Of a DNA stretch of 64,000 bases, positions 7,982 to 16,698 are shown in pieces. The stretch is from Roseiarcus sp963753135 (GTDB lineage Bacteria > Pseudomonadota > Alphaproteobacteria > Rhizobiales > Beijerinckiaceae), in NCBI GenBank assembly GCA_963753135.1, contig CAVWBA010000015.1, positions 124,001-188,000 of the forward strand, given 5' to 3'. The number at the start of each line of letters is the position of its first letter. Positions within the stretch are counted from its first letter, which is position 1. Below the pieces are notes generated by a model. That model did not search any database. It was not told the origin of the DNA and saw nothing but the letters and a program-made list of their open reading frames with translations. A program made the position numbers and the translations under genes.

Positions 7982-9089
7982 CTTCGCCTCGCATGAACTC
8001 GGCCAGCGAAGCGACCACGCCTTTATTGGCCTCCTCGCCACCAACGGTCAGACGCAGCGAGTCGGGCAGGCCATAGGCTGCGACCGCCCGGAGGATGAAG
8101 CCGCGCGCGCTGAGGAACTCATCCGCCTCCGCAGCGGTCCGGCCGGGCTGCTTGGGGAAGGTCAGGAGCAGAAAGTTTCCGACGCTCGGCGTCACTTCGA
8201 CGCCCAACTCGGCTATCGCTTCAGCGAGCCAAGGCAACCAGCGCCCGTTATGCGCGATCGCGCCCTCGATATGCCCCGCATCGCCAAGGCTGGCGACGCC
8301 CGCGGCCTGCGCCGCTCCATTGAGGTTGAAGGGTCCGCGAACCCGATTCAAAGCGTCGATGACATGCGCCGAGCCATAGCCCCAGCCGATGCGCAAGCTC
8401 GCAAGACCATGAATCTTGGAGAAGGTCCTGGTCATGACGACGTTGTCCGCCGTCGCGGCCAATTCGAGGCCCGCCGCATAATCGTTGCGGGTGACGTATT
8501 CAGCGTAAGCCGCGTCGATCACCAGAAGCGTGTGCGGGGGCAGACCGGCGTGCAGGCGCTTCACCTCTGAATAGGGAATGTAGGTGCCGGTCGGGTTGTT
8601 CGGATTGGCGAGGTAGACGATCTTGGTCCGCGCGTTCACTTTTGAAAGAATTGCGTCCACGCTCGCTGTTCTGTCTGTTTCCTCGGCGACAACCGGAATC
8701 CCGCCCGCGGCGCGAATGCAGATCGGGTAGGTCAGAAAGCCATACTGGCTATAGAGGCCTTCCTCGCCGGGGTGCAGGAAGACATGCGCCAAGAGCGCCA
8801 AGAGCTCATCGGAGCCATTGCCGCAGATGATCCGGGACGGCTCGAGGCCGTACCTGCGAGCAATCGCCGCGCGCAGCGCCGTAGACGCGCCGTCAGGGTA
8901 GATTTCAAGGCGGTCGGCCAGCGCGCGCACAGCTTGAACCGCCTTCGGCGACGGCCCAAGCGGCGATTCGTTGGACGAGAGCTTATGAACCTTCTCCACC
9001 CCCGGCACGTGGCTTTTGCCCGGCACATAGGGATCGATTTCGAGAATTGCCGCCCTGGGCTGAGGACGGACGGGAACGGCGGAGGTCAT
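7974..9089 (-). CDS. hisC: histidinol-phosphate / aromatic aminotransferase
   Basis: This PLP-dependent fold-type I aminotransferase has 371 residues. KLSSNESPLGP near the N-terminus and TRTFSKIHGLASLRIGWGY with the PLP lysine (about residue 230) match HisC. Since it lies between a chorismate mutase and tyrC, with no histidine gene nearby, it may mainly transaminate aromatic keto acids; HisC-type enzymes are known to do both. ATG 9089 fits the family N-terminus; the frame extends to 9383 but only over the upstream gene. Confidence 0.9.
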   Translation of the reverse strand: MTSAVPVRPQPRAAILEIDPYVPGKSHVPGVEKVHKLSSNESPLGPSPKAVQAVRALADRLEIYPDGASTALRAAIARRYGLEPSRIICGNGSDELLALLAHVFLHPGEEGLYSQYGFLTYPICIRAAGGIPVVAEETDRTASVDAILSKVNARTKIVYLANPNNPTGTYIPYSEVKRLHAGLPPHTLLVIDAAYAEYVTRNDYAAGLELAATADNVVMTRTFSKIHGLASLRIGWGYGSAHVIDALNRVRGPFNLNGAAQAAGVASLGDAGHIEGAIAHNGRWLPWLAEAIAELGVEVTPSVGNFLLLTFPKQPGRTAAEADEFLSARGFILRAVAAYGLPDSLRLTVGGEEANKGVVASLAEFMRGEGG

Positions 9090-9105
9090 GAGCGTCCGAT
9101 TAGCC

Positions 9106-9957
9106 TCAAACCGCCCGCTTGCGCAATGTCGAGGCGTCAAATCGGTCAGCATGTGCGCCGATCTCCGAAGCGCGGACGTCGGCGCCGCCGACCGACCGCA
9201 GGGCCTCGCTAACCGCGTTCGAGGCGGCGGCGCCCGGTCGCGCGACAAGAAGCGCAAGCCCCATTCCGCTGGCGGCTGAGCCGATCGCCTCAGCTCCGAT
9301 GGCGCGCAAGGCGTGCGGGACCTCGGCTCGCCACCGGTCGAGCGTGACAGACTCCAGCACAACGTCGCGCGCCATCCCGTCAACCAACGGCTTCGAGATC
9401 ACGAAAACCGGCATGCCGGCGGGATGATCGGCCCGCTCGACAAAGGGCAAGCGGGCGATGATTTTGGGCGCTTCAGCGGGAGCCAGTTTCGTCCACCAGG
9501 CGCCGGCCCCCGGTCCGCCGTCGACGGCGAACATGCCGAGATCCCCGACCGACTCGCCGACCGCGCGGATCACCTCGCCAGCCCCAAAGTGGGGCACGCA
9601 AGGGGTGGTGAAGCCGAAGTGAAAACGCGCCGAGTCCCGCATTGCGGCGTCACCGCCCGATACGTCAACGTGAACGCTGTAGGGCGCCTGGACATAGGTG
9701 AAAGTCGAAATGATCACCCGCCAGATGCCTTCGACGGTGTCGAGCGGCAAAAGACCCCGATGCCGCTCGACAAGCGCGCGCATCATGGAGGCTTCGCGCG
9801 CGGGTCGGAACGCCGAGCCTCCGCCCTGGCTCGTCTTGATCTCGATCAAGCGGTCAATGACGCGGCCTCGCTCCATGAGGAGCTCATGCATCTCAGCGTC
9901 GATGCGATCGATCTCCACTCTTAGGTCGACGAGAGTGGGTTTTGTGAATTGAGACAC
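9106..9957 (-). CDS. chorismate mutase with extra C-terminal domain
   Basis: The first about 95 residues form an AroQ-type chorismate mutase (VDLRVEIDRIDAEMHELLMER, then RPAREASMMRAL), which converts chorismate to prephenate. The remaining about 185 residues lack the prephenate dehydratase TRF motif and do not match a catalytic domain I can name; similar long chorismate mutases occur in Hyphomicrobiales. The total is 283 residues. It lies 16 bases upstream of hisC in the same direction, so chorismate mutase, transaminase and dehydrogenase are made together. Confidence 0.82.
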   Translation of the reverse strand: MSQFTKPTLVDLRVEIDRIDAEMHELLMERGRVIDRLIEIKTSQGGGSAFRPAREASMMRALVERHRGLLPLDTVEGIWRVIISTFTYVQAPYSVHVDVSGGDAAMRDSARFHFGFTTPCVPHFGAGEVIRAVGESVGDLGMFAVDGGPGAGAWWTKLAPAEAPKIIARLPFVERADHPAGMPVFVISKPLVDGMARDVVLESVTLDRWRAEVPHALRAIGAEAIGSAASGMGLALLVARPGAAASNAVSEALRSVGGADVRASEIGAHADRFDASTLRKRAV

Positions 9958-10021
9958 GGGCAGCGGGCCCTCTCCTTTCGAGGGACTGGCGTGATGGGAG
10001 CCGAGAGGCGCTCGGCGCGGC

Positions 10022-11287
10022 TCAGGTGTTCATCGACTCGAAGAATCCCGCGTTGGTCTTCGTCTCGCGCAACTTGCCCAGCAGAAACTCGATCGCGTCC
10101 ACCGTGCCCATTGGATTGAGGATGCGGCGCAGGACGTACATTTTCTTCAGGATATCCGGCGGCACGAGCAGCTCTTCCTTCCGGGTTCCCGACCGGGTGA
10201 TGTCCATTGACGGGAAAGTGCGCTTGTCGGCCACCTTTCGATCGAGGATGATTTCCGAGTTTCCCGTTCCTTTGAACTCCTCGAAAATGACTTCGTCCAT
10301 GCGTGAGCCCGTATCGATCAGCGCGGTCGCGATGATGGTCATCGAGCCGCCCTCTTCGATGTTTCGAGCCGCGCCGAAGAAGCGCTTCGGACGTTGGAGC
10401 GCATTGGCGTCGACGCCGCCGGTCAGCACCTTTCCTGAGGACGGCACGACGGTGTTGTAGGCGCGTCCCAGCCGGGTGATCGAATTGAGCAGGATGACGA
10501 CGTCGCGCCCATGTTCGACAAGTCGTTTGGCCTTCTCGATCACCATCTCGGCGACCTGAACGTGGCGCACCGCGGGTTCGTCGAAGGTCGACGAGACGAC
10601 CTCGCCCTTCACCGAGCGCTGCATGTCGGTCACTTCTTCCGGGCGCTCGTCGATCAGAAGCACGATCAGATAGCATTCCGGGTGGTTGGCGGTGACGGAT
10701 TGGGCGATGTTCTGCAGGAGCACCGTCTTGCCAGTACGCGGGGGCGCGACAATCAGTGCGCGCTGGCCCTTGCCGATCGGCGCCACGATATCGATGACGC
10801 GCGCCGACAGATCCTTTCGGGTCGGATCCTCAACTTCGAGCTTGAGCCGCTCATTGGGATAGAGCGGCGTCAGATTGTCGAAATGGACCTTGTGCCGGGT
10901 CTTTTCCGGATCCTCGAAATTGATCGCGTTGCACTTGAGCAGCGCGAAATACCGTTCCCCCTCCTTGGGGCTTCGGATGACGCCCTCGACCGTATCGCCG
11001 GTTCTGAGCCCCAGCCGCCTGATTTGCGACGGGGATACGTAAATGTCGTCCGGCCCTGGGAGATAGTTGGCGTCGGGCGACCTTAGAAAAGCGAATCCGT
11101 CTTGCAAAATCTCGACGACGCCCTCCCCGATGATCTGGACGTCGACGCTGGCAAGTTGCTTGAGGATCGCGAACATCAGCTCCTGCTTGCGCATCGCCGA
11201 CGCGTTTTCGACCTCATTCTCCTCAGCGAACGCTAGGAGCTCAGTTGGCGATTTCTCTTTTAATTCCTTGAGTTTCATTTCCCGCAT
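10022..11287 (-). CDS. rho: transcription termination factor Rho
   Basis: Rho is the hexameric RNA helicase that ends transcription. The 421-residue protein has the Rho N-terminal domain (about 1-45), the RNA-binding cold-shock-like domain with GFAFLRSP and YVSPSQIRR, and the RecA-like ATPase with P-loop APPRTGKT (about 180) and VILLNSITRLGRAYN. The length is normal for the class. In many relatives rho sits beside hemJ near the chromosomal origin, as here. Confidence 0.97.
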   Translation of the reverse strand: MREMKLKELKEKSPTELLAFAEENEVENASAMRKQELMFAILKQLASVDVQIIGEGVVEILQDGFAFLRSPDANYLPGPDDIYVSPSQIRRLGLRTGDTVEGVIRSPKEGERYFALLKCNAINFEDPEKTRHKVHFDNLTPLYPNERLKLEVEDPTRKDLSARVIDIVAPIGKGQRALIVAPPRTGKTVLLQNIAQSVTANHPECYLIVLLIDERPEEVTDMQRSVKGEVVSSTFDEPAVRHVQVAEMVIEKAKRLVEHGRDVVILLNSITRLGRAYNTVVPSSGKVLTGGVDANALQRPKRFFGAARNIEEGGSMTIIATALIDTGSRMDEVIFEEFKGTGNSEIILDRKVADKRTFPSMDITRSGTRKEELLVPPDILKKMYVLRRILNPMGTVDAIEFLLGKLRETKTNAGFFESMNT

Positions 11288-11435
11288 TGGCGGACCTTAC
11301 CTTGGACTTGCGGTCCCGCAGACCTGCAAAGTCGTTAGACTGGATGGGTGATGGCGCTGACGATTCGAGGCGGAGTTGATCGTGTCAGGGCCGCGCGACG
11401 AAAATTGGACCGGGCGATCCGCGCCGCTCGTAAGA

Positions 11436-11457
11436 ACCCGCATTGATAAATGCGGGT
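11436..11457. terminator. hairpin between hemJ and rho
   Basis: A perfect 9-base inverted repeat (ACCCGCATT / AATGCGGGT) with a 4-base loop lies 76 bases past the hemJ stop and 149 bases upstream of rho. There is no real T-run on either strand, so it may be a Rho-dependent or attenuating structure rather than a classical terminator. Confidence 0.35.
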
Positions 11458-11532
11458 GCCGGTCCATAGTCGCCTTTGGGAAATTTTTCAACTGCAATTT
11501 GCAAGCGTCGTCCGGTTCATCCCCGAATGGCT

Positions 11533-11955
11533 TTAAAAAGGCTTTACCACCGCCAAGACAACAATGACGATCATGAGCACGGTCGGAGCCTCGTTCAAGC
11601 CTCGATAGAAACGGGCCGACCGCTCATTGGCGTCCTCGGCGAAGGCTCTCACGCAGCGGGCGAAATAGCCATGCAGTCCGGCAAGGCCAAGAACCAGGAT
11701 GAATTTCGCTTGCCACCAGCCCTCCCGCCAATCTCCGGTCAGATAGACAAGAGCGAACCCGGTCAGGAAGACGAGAATCATCGACGGATTGACGATGGCC
11801 CTGAGAAGCCGGCGCTCCATCACCTTGAACGTCTCTGAAACGTCGGAGCCCTTCGGCGCGTCGGCGTGGTAGACGAATAGCCTCGGCAGATAGAGCATTC
11901 CCGCCATCCACGCGATGATGGCGATGACGTGCAGAGCCTTGATCCAGAGAATCAT
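11533..11955 (-). CDS. hemJ: protoporphyrinogen IX oxidase HemJ
   Basis: HemJ oxidises protoporphyrinogen IX to protoporphyrin IX in the cytoplasmic membrane, the next-to-last haem step in most alphaproteobacteria. The 140 residues form about four membrane helices, with the conserved histidine in KALHVIAIIAWMAGMLYLPR at the N-terminus and a second His in VYHAD. ATG 11955 gives the family N-terminus; an ATG 33 bases upstream adds a polar extension. The hemE gene that often accompanies it near the origin is not in the window. Confidence 0.88.
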   Translation of the reverse strand: MILWIKALHVIAIIAWMAGMLYLPRLFVYHADAPKGSDVSETFKVMERRLLRAIVNPSMILVFLTGFALVYLTGDWREGWWQAKFILVLGLAGLHGYFARCVRAFAEDANERSARFYRGLNEAPTVLMIVIVVLAVVKPF

Positions 11956-12417
11956 ATGAAATTCGCCGCCGGCGGGCGGTTCCCTCACCCGCTCGAATGG
12001 TTCACGGCATTAGGCGCTGCATTCCGTTCGCGCAAGCCAAGGGGAGTGGCGTCAAACATACAATTAAGATTTTAGACTGATTCTTCTTCTTAGGGGGCCT
12101 GTTTGCACAAACTCGATTTAATCCAACGCGCTGAACAGTCACAATTGACGTAGGGGTCGTGGCTGTCCTTGGGCGCGGGTCGGAATGGTTAACGTTTCGT
12201 TAAGAAACGCGGGCCGCACCAAACATCATATCAATATCGTTCAAACTTGTCCCCGCAATTCCTATGTGCCTTCGCCGGGACCTCCAATCTTTTCCCGTTC
12301 GCGACGGCTGTGCGCCATCGGATTCGCCTCGCCCGCGGCGGCTCAGGACGCGCGTCGGCCGCTCCCCGTTCTCCACGCCTGTCCACAAGGCGCGGGGCTG
12401 GTTATAACAATCTGCGA
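11956..12417. other. gene-free region, candidate replication origin
   Basis: This 462-base stretch separates divergent hemJ and ppsR. In Caulobacter the origin lies between hemE and the ppsR homologue (DUF299), next to maf-aroE-coaE-dnaQ, the same order as to the right here. It holds an AT-rich block at about 12050-12125, one perfect CtrA box, and only weak DnaA-box-like words (CTGTCCACA near 12379, GTTTGCACA near 12101). Genes on both sides point outward, as expected beside an origin. No perfect TTATCCACA was found, so this is inference from position and the CtrA site. Confidence 0.4.
12189..12203. promoter_or_regulatory. CtrA box in the candidate origin
   Basis: The word is TTAA-CGTTTCG-TTAA, a perfect full CtrA site. 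In Caulobacter CtrA binds several such sites in the origin and silences replication. Here it is the only full site in the gap, 215 bases upstream of the ppsR start. Confidence 0.6.
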
Positions 12418-13269
12418 TTGACCCTGGGGACGGCATTGGGCCGCAGCTACTTCCATCTTCATCTGGTCTCGGACTCGACCGGCGAAACGCTGATCGCCGC
12501 CTCTCGCGCCGCTGCGGCGCAATACCAGGGCGTCGCGTCGATCGAGCACGTCTATCCGCTGGTGCGCACGCCCTCGCAGCTCGATCGCGTGATTGCCGAG
12601 ATCGAGAACGCGCCCGGAATCGTGCTCTTCACGCTGGTCGATTTCGACCTGTCGAAGCGGCTCCAGACAGGCTGCGAGGCTTCGGGTTCACCCTGCTTGT
12701 CCGTCCTCGAACCAATACTGACTTTGTTCAAATCCTACCTTGGACAGAATTATACGCCGCGAGCCGGCGCGCAGCACATGCTTAACGCCGACTATTTCAA
12801 GCGGATCGACGCGCTCAATTTCAGCATGTTGAGCGATGACGGCCAGGCCCCGGAGAACCTGGAGCATGCCGATATCGTCCTGCTCGGAGTGAGCCGCACC
12901 TCGAAGACGCCGACCAGCATCTACCTCGCCAATCGCGGATATAAGACTGCCAACGTGCCGATCGTTCCGCGCCTGCCGTTGCCCGGAGCCCTCGATCATC
13001 TTCGCCGTCCGTTGATTGTCGGCCTTATCGCCTCGGCTGACCGAATTGTGCAGATCCGGCAAAATCGGCTTCTTTCGCTCAACGCCAACTTGCAAACCGA
13101 CTATGTCGACCGCATCGCGGTCGCGGAGGAAATCGCCGCGTCGCGTCGCCTCTTCGCCGAGCGCGGCTGGCCTGCAATTGATGTCACCCGACGGTCGATC
13201 GAGGAAACGGCGGCGGCGGTGCTCGATCTCTATCGCGAGCATCGTCTTCAATTCATCGCCAGTGGTTGA
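12418..13269 (+). CDS. ppsR: PEP synthase regulatory kinase/phosphorylase, DUF299
   Basis: Members of this family use ADP to phosphorylate, and phosphate to dephosphorylate, PEP synthase or pyruvate phosphate dikinase. The protein opens with the family signature FHLHLVSDSTGET and carries the P-loop-like GVSRTSKTPTS near residue 160. I chose TTG 12418, which gives 283 residues; another TTG lies at 12436. The frame is open back to 12247, but that part reads unlike any homologue and overlaps the candidate origin. It is the first gene of the ppsR-maf-aroE-coaE-dnaQ run. The symbol is by family. Confidence 0.85.
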   Translation: MTLGTALGRSYFHLHLVSDSTGETLIAASRAAAAQYQGVASIEHVYPLVRTPSQLDRVIAEIENAPGIVLFTLVDFDLSKRLQTGCEASGSPCLSVLEPILTLFKSYLGQNYTPRAGAQHMLNADYFKRIDALNFSMLSDDGQAPENLEHADIVLLGVSRTSKTPTSIYLANRGYKTANVPIVPRLPLPGALDHLRRPLIVGLIASADRIVQIRQNRLLSLNANLQTDYVDRIAVAEEIAASRRLFAERGWPAIDVTRRSIEETAAAVLDLYREHRLQFIASG

Positions 13270-13274
13270 CTCTC

Positions 13275-13907
13275 ATGCAGCCTGCCGCGTTGCCGTCACT
13301 CTGGCGCGCCGCCGGACCATTGGTCCTGGCGTCGAGGAGCGAAAGCCGCCGGGCGCTCTTGTCAGCCGCCGGACTGGACGCCGAGTCGATCGCGCCTGAG
13401 GTTGACGAGCGCGTGCTCGAAGATCGGTATCTCGCCGAAGGCGGCGCGCTTGAAGATGTCGCGATCGAATTGGCGCGGGCGAAGGCTGTCGCAGTCAGCG
13501 AGAAACGTCCGGACGCTTACTGCATCGGCGCCGATCAGACACTGACGGTCGATGGCAGGATTTTCCACAAATCGCGCGATCTCGTTGAAGGGGCGCAAAC
13601 CCTGGCCGCGCTCGCCGGCAAGACCCATCGCTTGACCTCAGCATTCTGCGTCGCCCGCGCCGGCCAGCCGCTCGTCGTCCACAGAGATCATGCGGACCTG
13701 CGAATGCGAGCCCTCGCTCCCGACGAGATTTCGCGCTATCTCGAACGCGCGGGCCCCAGCGTGTTGTCCTCCGTTGGCGTGTATCAGGGCGAGGGTCTGG
13801 GAATCCACCTGTTCGAGCACATTGAAGGGGATCATTCCGTTGTTCTCGGACTGCCGATGTTGGGCCTCCTTGCGTGGATGCGGCGCGAAAATCTGATCTC
13901 ACTATGA
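13275..13907 (+). CDS. maf: Maf-like nucleotide pyrophosphatase
   Basis: Maf proteins hydrolyse non-canonical or modified nucleoside triphosphates, and some inhibit septation. The 210 residues show the family motifs LASRSESRRALL at about 19-30, IGADQTL in the middle and YQGEGLGIHLFE near the end. ATG 13275 is used; a TTG at 13266 is possible but overlaps ppsR. The end overlaps aroE by 4 bases. Whether it prefers dTTP/UTP or m7GTP cannot be read from the sequence. Confidence 0.88.
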   Translation: MQPAALPSLWRAAGPLVLASRSESRRALLSAAGLDAESIAPEVDERVLEDRYLAEGGALEDVAIELARAKAVAVSEKRPDAYCIGADQTLTVDGRIFHKSRDLVEGAQTLAALAGKTHRLTSAFCVARAGQPLVVHRDHADLRMRALAPDEISRYLERAGPSVLSSVGVYQGEGLGIHLFEHIEGDHSVVLGLPMLGLLAWMRRENLISL

Positions 13908-14764
13908 CCGGAACGAGTGCGCCGTGCGCCGGGGTGGTCGGCTGGCCGGTCGAGCACTCCCGGTCGCCGATGATTCATGGCTACTGGCTCAAAGAGCTGG
14001 GGATACCGGGAAGCTACGAGAAGTTTGCCGTGCGACCGGGAGAGTTTCTCGCGTTCGCCGCTAGGATTCGCAACGGCGAACTCGTCGGCGCCAACGTCAC
14101 CGTGCCTCACAAGGAAGCGGCCTTCAGCGCTTGTGATGAGCGAACGCCGGTCGCTGAGGCGCTTGGCGCGGTGAACACGCTATGGCGTCAGGACGGACGT
14201 CTCATGGGGGACAACACCGACGTTGCTGGCTTCCTGGCCAACATGGATGAGGCTGCGCCTGGCTGGGCGGAACGGGCGAGATTGGCCATCGTCATCGGCG
14301 CCGGCGGGGCCGCCCGGGCGATCGTCCACCCATTGATATCGCGCGGCTTCGAGCGCATTGCAATCGTCAACCGGACGCAAGAGCGAGCTGAAACGCTGGC
14401 CGCGCATTTCGGCCGCTCGATAACAGCGATGGCTTGGGCGGATCTATCGAAGAACTTGGCTAGAGCGGACTTGCTCGTCAATTCGAGCTCGCTTGGCATG
14501 GTCGGACAGCCGCCGCTCGCGGTGGACGTGAGCGCCTTACCAGAGCGCGCGGTCGTCGCCGACATCGTTTATGTTCCTTTGCGGACGCCCCTCATCGAAG
14601 CCGCCAGCGCCCGCGGACTGCGCACTGTCGAGGGGCTTGGCATGCTGCTCCACCAGGCCGCGCCGGCCTTCGCGCGCTGGTTCGGCAGAAAGCCCTCGGT
14701 GACGCCGGCGTTGCGCGCGCTGGTCGAAGCCGAAGTGATAGCGACATATGAGGCGGCGCGGTGA
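13904..14764 (+). CDS. aroE: shikimate dehydrogenase
   Basis: AroE reduces 3-dehydroshikimate to shikimate with NADPH, step four of the shikimate pathway. The 286 residues contain the substrate site VEHSRSP (about 11-17), the catalytic lysine in VTVPHKE, NTDVAGF, and the NADP Rossmann loop GAGGAARAI. ATG 13904 overlaps the maf stop as ATGA, and the end overlaps coaE as GTGA. It supplies the aromatic pathway whose later steps are encoded at 7-10 kb. Confidence 0.94.
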   Translation: MTGTSAPCAGVVGWPVEHSRSPMIHGYWLKELGIPGSYEKFAVRPGEFLAFAARIRNGELVGANVTVPHKEAAFSACDERTPVAEALGAVNTLWRQDGRLMGDNTDVAGFLANMDEAAPGWAERARLAIVIGAGGAARAIVHPLISRGFERIAIVNRTQERAETLAAHFGRSITAMAWADLSKNLARADLLVNSSSLGMVGQPPLAVDVSALPERAVVADIVYVPLRTPLIEAASARGLRTVEGLGMLLHQAAPAFARWFGRKPSVTPALRALVEAEVIATYEAAR

Positions 14765-15369
14765 TCGTGGCCGGGCTGACGGGCTCGATCGCGATGGGGA
14801 AATCGACCGTCGCCGGCATGTTCCGCGAACTGGGGGTCCCGGTCTTCGACTCCGATGACGCAGTGCGCGACTTCTACTCCGGGGATGGCGCGAAAGCGGT
14901 CGAGGCCGCGTTCCCGGGCGTCCTGGTTTCGGGCCAAGTCGATCGCGAGCGTCTCGGCAAGCGGGTGCTCGGTGACAAAGAGGCGTTGCAGCGCCTCGAG
15001 GGACTTGTGCATCCTGCGGTCGCTGAGGCGCGCGCTCGGTTCGTGGAGCGCGCGGCGGCGGCAGGACGGCGGTTCGTCCTCATCGACGTGCCGCTCTTGT
15101 TCGAAACCGGCGGGGAAGCGAACGTTGATCTGGTGATCGTGGTGAGCGCGCCAGAATCGATCCAGCGTGCGCGGGTCTTGGCGCGAGCGGGCATGACCGA
15201 GGCCAAACTTGACGCCATTCTTTCGCGGCAAATGCCCGACGGGGAAAAGAGGCGCCGGGCTCATTTCATCATCGATACCCGCGGCAAGCTTGAGTTGACG
15301 TCTGCTGTCGTCGGTCAATTCATGCGCTCGGTCGGGGCGATGGCGGGAGGGCGAACGCGCGATGCGTGA
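14761..15369 (+). CDS. coaE: dephospho-CoA kinase
   Basis: CoaE phosphorylates the ribose 3'-OH of dephospho-CoA, the last step of CoA synthesis. The 202 residues begin with the P-loop GLTGSIAMGKST, followed by the conserved DSDD stretch, HP in the VHPAVAEAR helix and the lid region with RQMP near residue 157. The start is GTG, overlapping the aroE stop by 4 bases; the end overlaps dnaQ by 8. Confidence 0.93.
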   Translation: MIVAGLTGSIAMGKSTVAGMFRELGVPVFDSDDAVRDFYSGDGAKAVEAAFPGVLVSGQVDRERLGKRVLGDKEALQRLEGLVHPAVAEARARFVERAAAAGRRFVLIDVPLLFETGGEANVDLVIVVSAPESIQRARVLARAGMTEAKLDAILSRQMPDGEKRRRAHFIIDTRGKLELTSAVVGQFMRSVGAMAGGRTRDA

Positions 15370-16063
15370 AGTGGTGCTCGACACCGAAACGACCGGCCTC
15401 GATCCCGCCGAGGGACATCGGGTGCTCGAGATCGGCGCCGTCGAGATCGTGCATCAAAGCCTCACGGGCAAGGTCTTTCACACGCTCATCAATCCAGAGC
15501 GCGACGTCCCCCAGGAGGCGGTGCGCGTTCACGGGCACGATTTTGCGGCGCTCAAGGACAAACCCGTCTTCGCAAGCGTGGTCGACGATTTTCTGGCCTT
15601 TATCGGCGACTCGAAGCTCGTCATCCACAACGCGGACTTTGACGTGCGCTTTGTGAATGCGGAGTTGGCGAGGCTCGGGCTGGCCACGATCGGCATGGAT
15701 CGGGTTGTCGACACGCTAACGCTGGCGCGAAAGAAGCACCCCGGCGCGCCGAACAGCCTGGACGCCCTTTGCGACCGCTACCGCATCGACCGTTCGCGGC
15801 GGGTTCGACACGGCGCCTTGCTGGACGCGGAGATCCTCGTCGAGGTCTATTGCGAGCTGACTGGAGGTCGTCAGCGCTCGCTCTCCTTTGGAGGCGCGCT
15901 TGAGGGCGCCGTGTCGCCCGTTGTTGCGGCTATTTCTCGCTCTGGTCCGAGGCCCACAAGGGCGTTTCCAGTCGAGCACTCAGAAATGAACGCTCATTTT
16001 CGATATATTGAAAGTTTAGGCCGGGAAGCAATCTGGTTTCGCTATCTGGCTCAACCTGCCTGA
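15362..16063 (+). CDS. dnaQ: DNA polymerase III epsilon subunit
   Basis: DnaQ is the 3'-5' proofreading exonuclease of the replicative polymerase. The 233 residues carry the DEDDh residues: VLDTETTGL (Asp and Glu at about 6-8), HNADFDVRF (Asp, about 90) and RHGALLDAEIL (His and Asp, about 145-150). The C-terminal about 55 residues, which in the family tether DnaQ to the polymerase, are less conserved. It closes the overlapping operon and is followed by an intrinsic terminator. Confidence 0.93.
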   Translation: MREVVLDTETTGLDPAEGHRVLEIGAVEIVHQSLTGKVFHTLINPERDVPQEAVRVHGHDFAALKDKPVFASVVDDFLAFIGDSKLVIHNADFDVRFVNAELARLGLATIGMDRVVDTLTLARKKHPGAPNSLDALCDRYRIDRSRRVRHGALLDAEILVEVYCELTGGRQRSLSFGGALEGAVSPVVAAISRSGPRPTRAFPVEHSEMNAHFRYIESLGREAIWFRYLAQPA

Positions 16064-16065
16064 GT

Positions 16066-16086
16066 TCGTTCGGGGCGAACGATTTT
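16066..16086. terminator. bidirectional terminator between dnaQ and secB
   Basis: A perfect 7-base stem (TCGTTCG / CGAACGA) with a GGG loop is followed by TTTT on the plus strand. It lies between the converging stops of dnaQ (16063) and secB (16085) and reaches into the secB stop codon. On the minus strand the T-run is absent, so it acts best for the dnaQ operon. Confidence 0.6.
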
Positions 16087-16582
16087 ACGCTGTCTGTTGC
16101 TGCGGTTGACCGCCCGCCGCAGCCAATCTCTGGAGATACAGCGCCTGGAAATCAATTGGATCAATAAAAAGCGGCGGGTATGACCCGCCGCGGACCGCGT
16201 CCGCAACGATTTGGCGAGCGAATGGGAACAAGATCCGCGGGCCTTCAATCATGACCACCGGCTGAACCTGGTCGGGTGGAAAGTTCTCCACCCGGAAGAC
16301 GCCCGCGTAGTTGAGCTCAAACTTGAACATCGTATCAGCGCCTTGGCCCGCGCCGCCTTCAAGCATGAGGCTCACCTCGTAATCCGACTGAGCAAGCTGA
16401 CGGGCGTTCACATTGATCTGGATCGAGATATTGGGAGCCGTTTGCTGCGGGCCCAAGGTGCGCGGGGCGTTGGGGTTCTCAAAGGAGAGATCTTTCGTGT
16501 ACTGAGCGAGAACCGAAAATTTCGGACCGGCTCCGGCTTGCGGCGCGTCAGCGCCATTGCCGTTCTGTTCAGCCATCGTCAA
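16085..16582 (-). CDS. secB: protein-export chaperone SecB
   Basis: SecB is the tetrameric cytoplasmic chaperone that keeps precursors unfolded and hands them to SecA. The 165 residues include the family features QYTKDLSFENPNAP, the INVNARQL strand, YAGVFRVEN and LFPFARQIVADAVRGGSYPP, and a Gln-rich acidic-poor tail. It faces dnaQ across a terminator, the usual neighbour in this class. Confidence 0.95.
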   Translation of the reverse strand: MTMAEQNGNGADAPQAGAGPKFSVLAQYTKDLSFENPNAPRTLGPQQTAPNISIQINVNARQLAQSDYEVSLMLEGGAGQGADTMFKFELNYAGVFRVENFPPDQVQPVVMIEGPRILFPFARQIVADAVRGGSYPPLFIDPIDFQALYLQRLAAAGGQPQQQTA

Positions 16583-16698
16583 CTGCTCCTTGAACGCGAC
16601 TTTCGAGCGCCTCTTGGCGATCGCTTAGACCTTAAATCTCGGGCCGGTCGCCTAGCATGGCGCCAATATCCAAACAAGCGCGGGAGGCCGCCCTTTGA

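Noticed and set aside
12247..12417. N-terminal extension of ppsR
   Set aside because: The translation is unlike any ppsR homologue and would cover the candidate origin; the conserved start lies at 12418 or shortly after.
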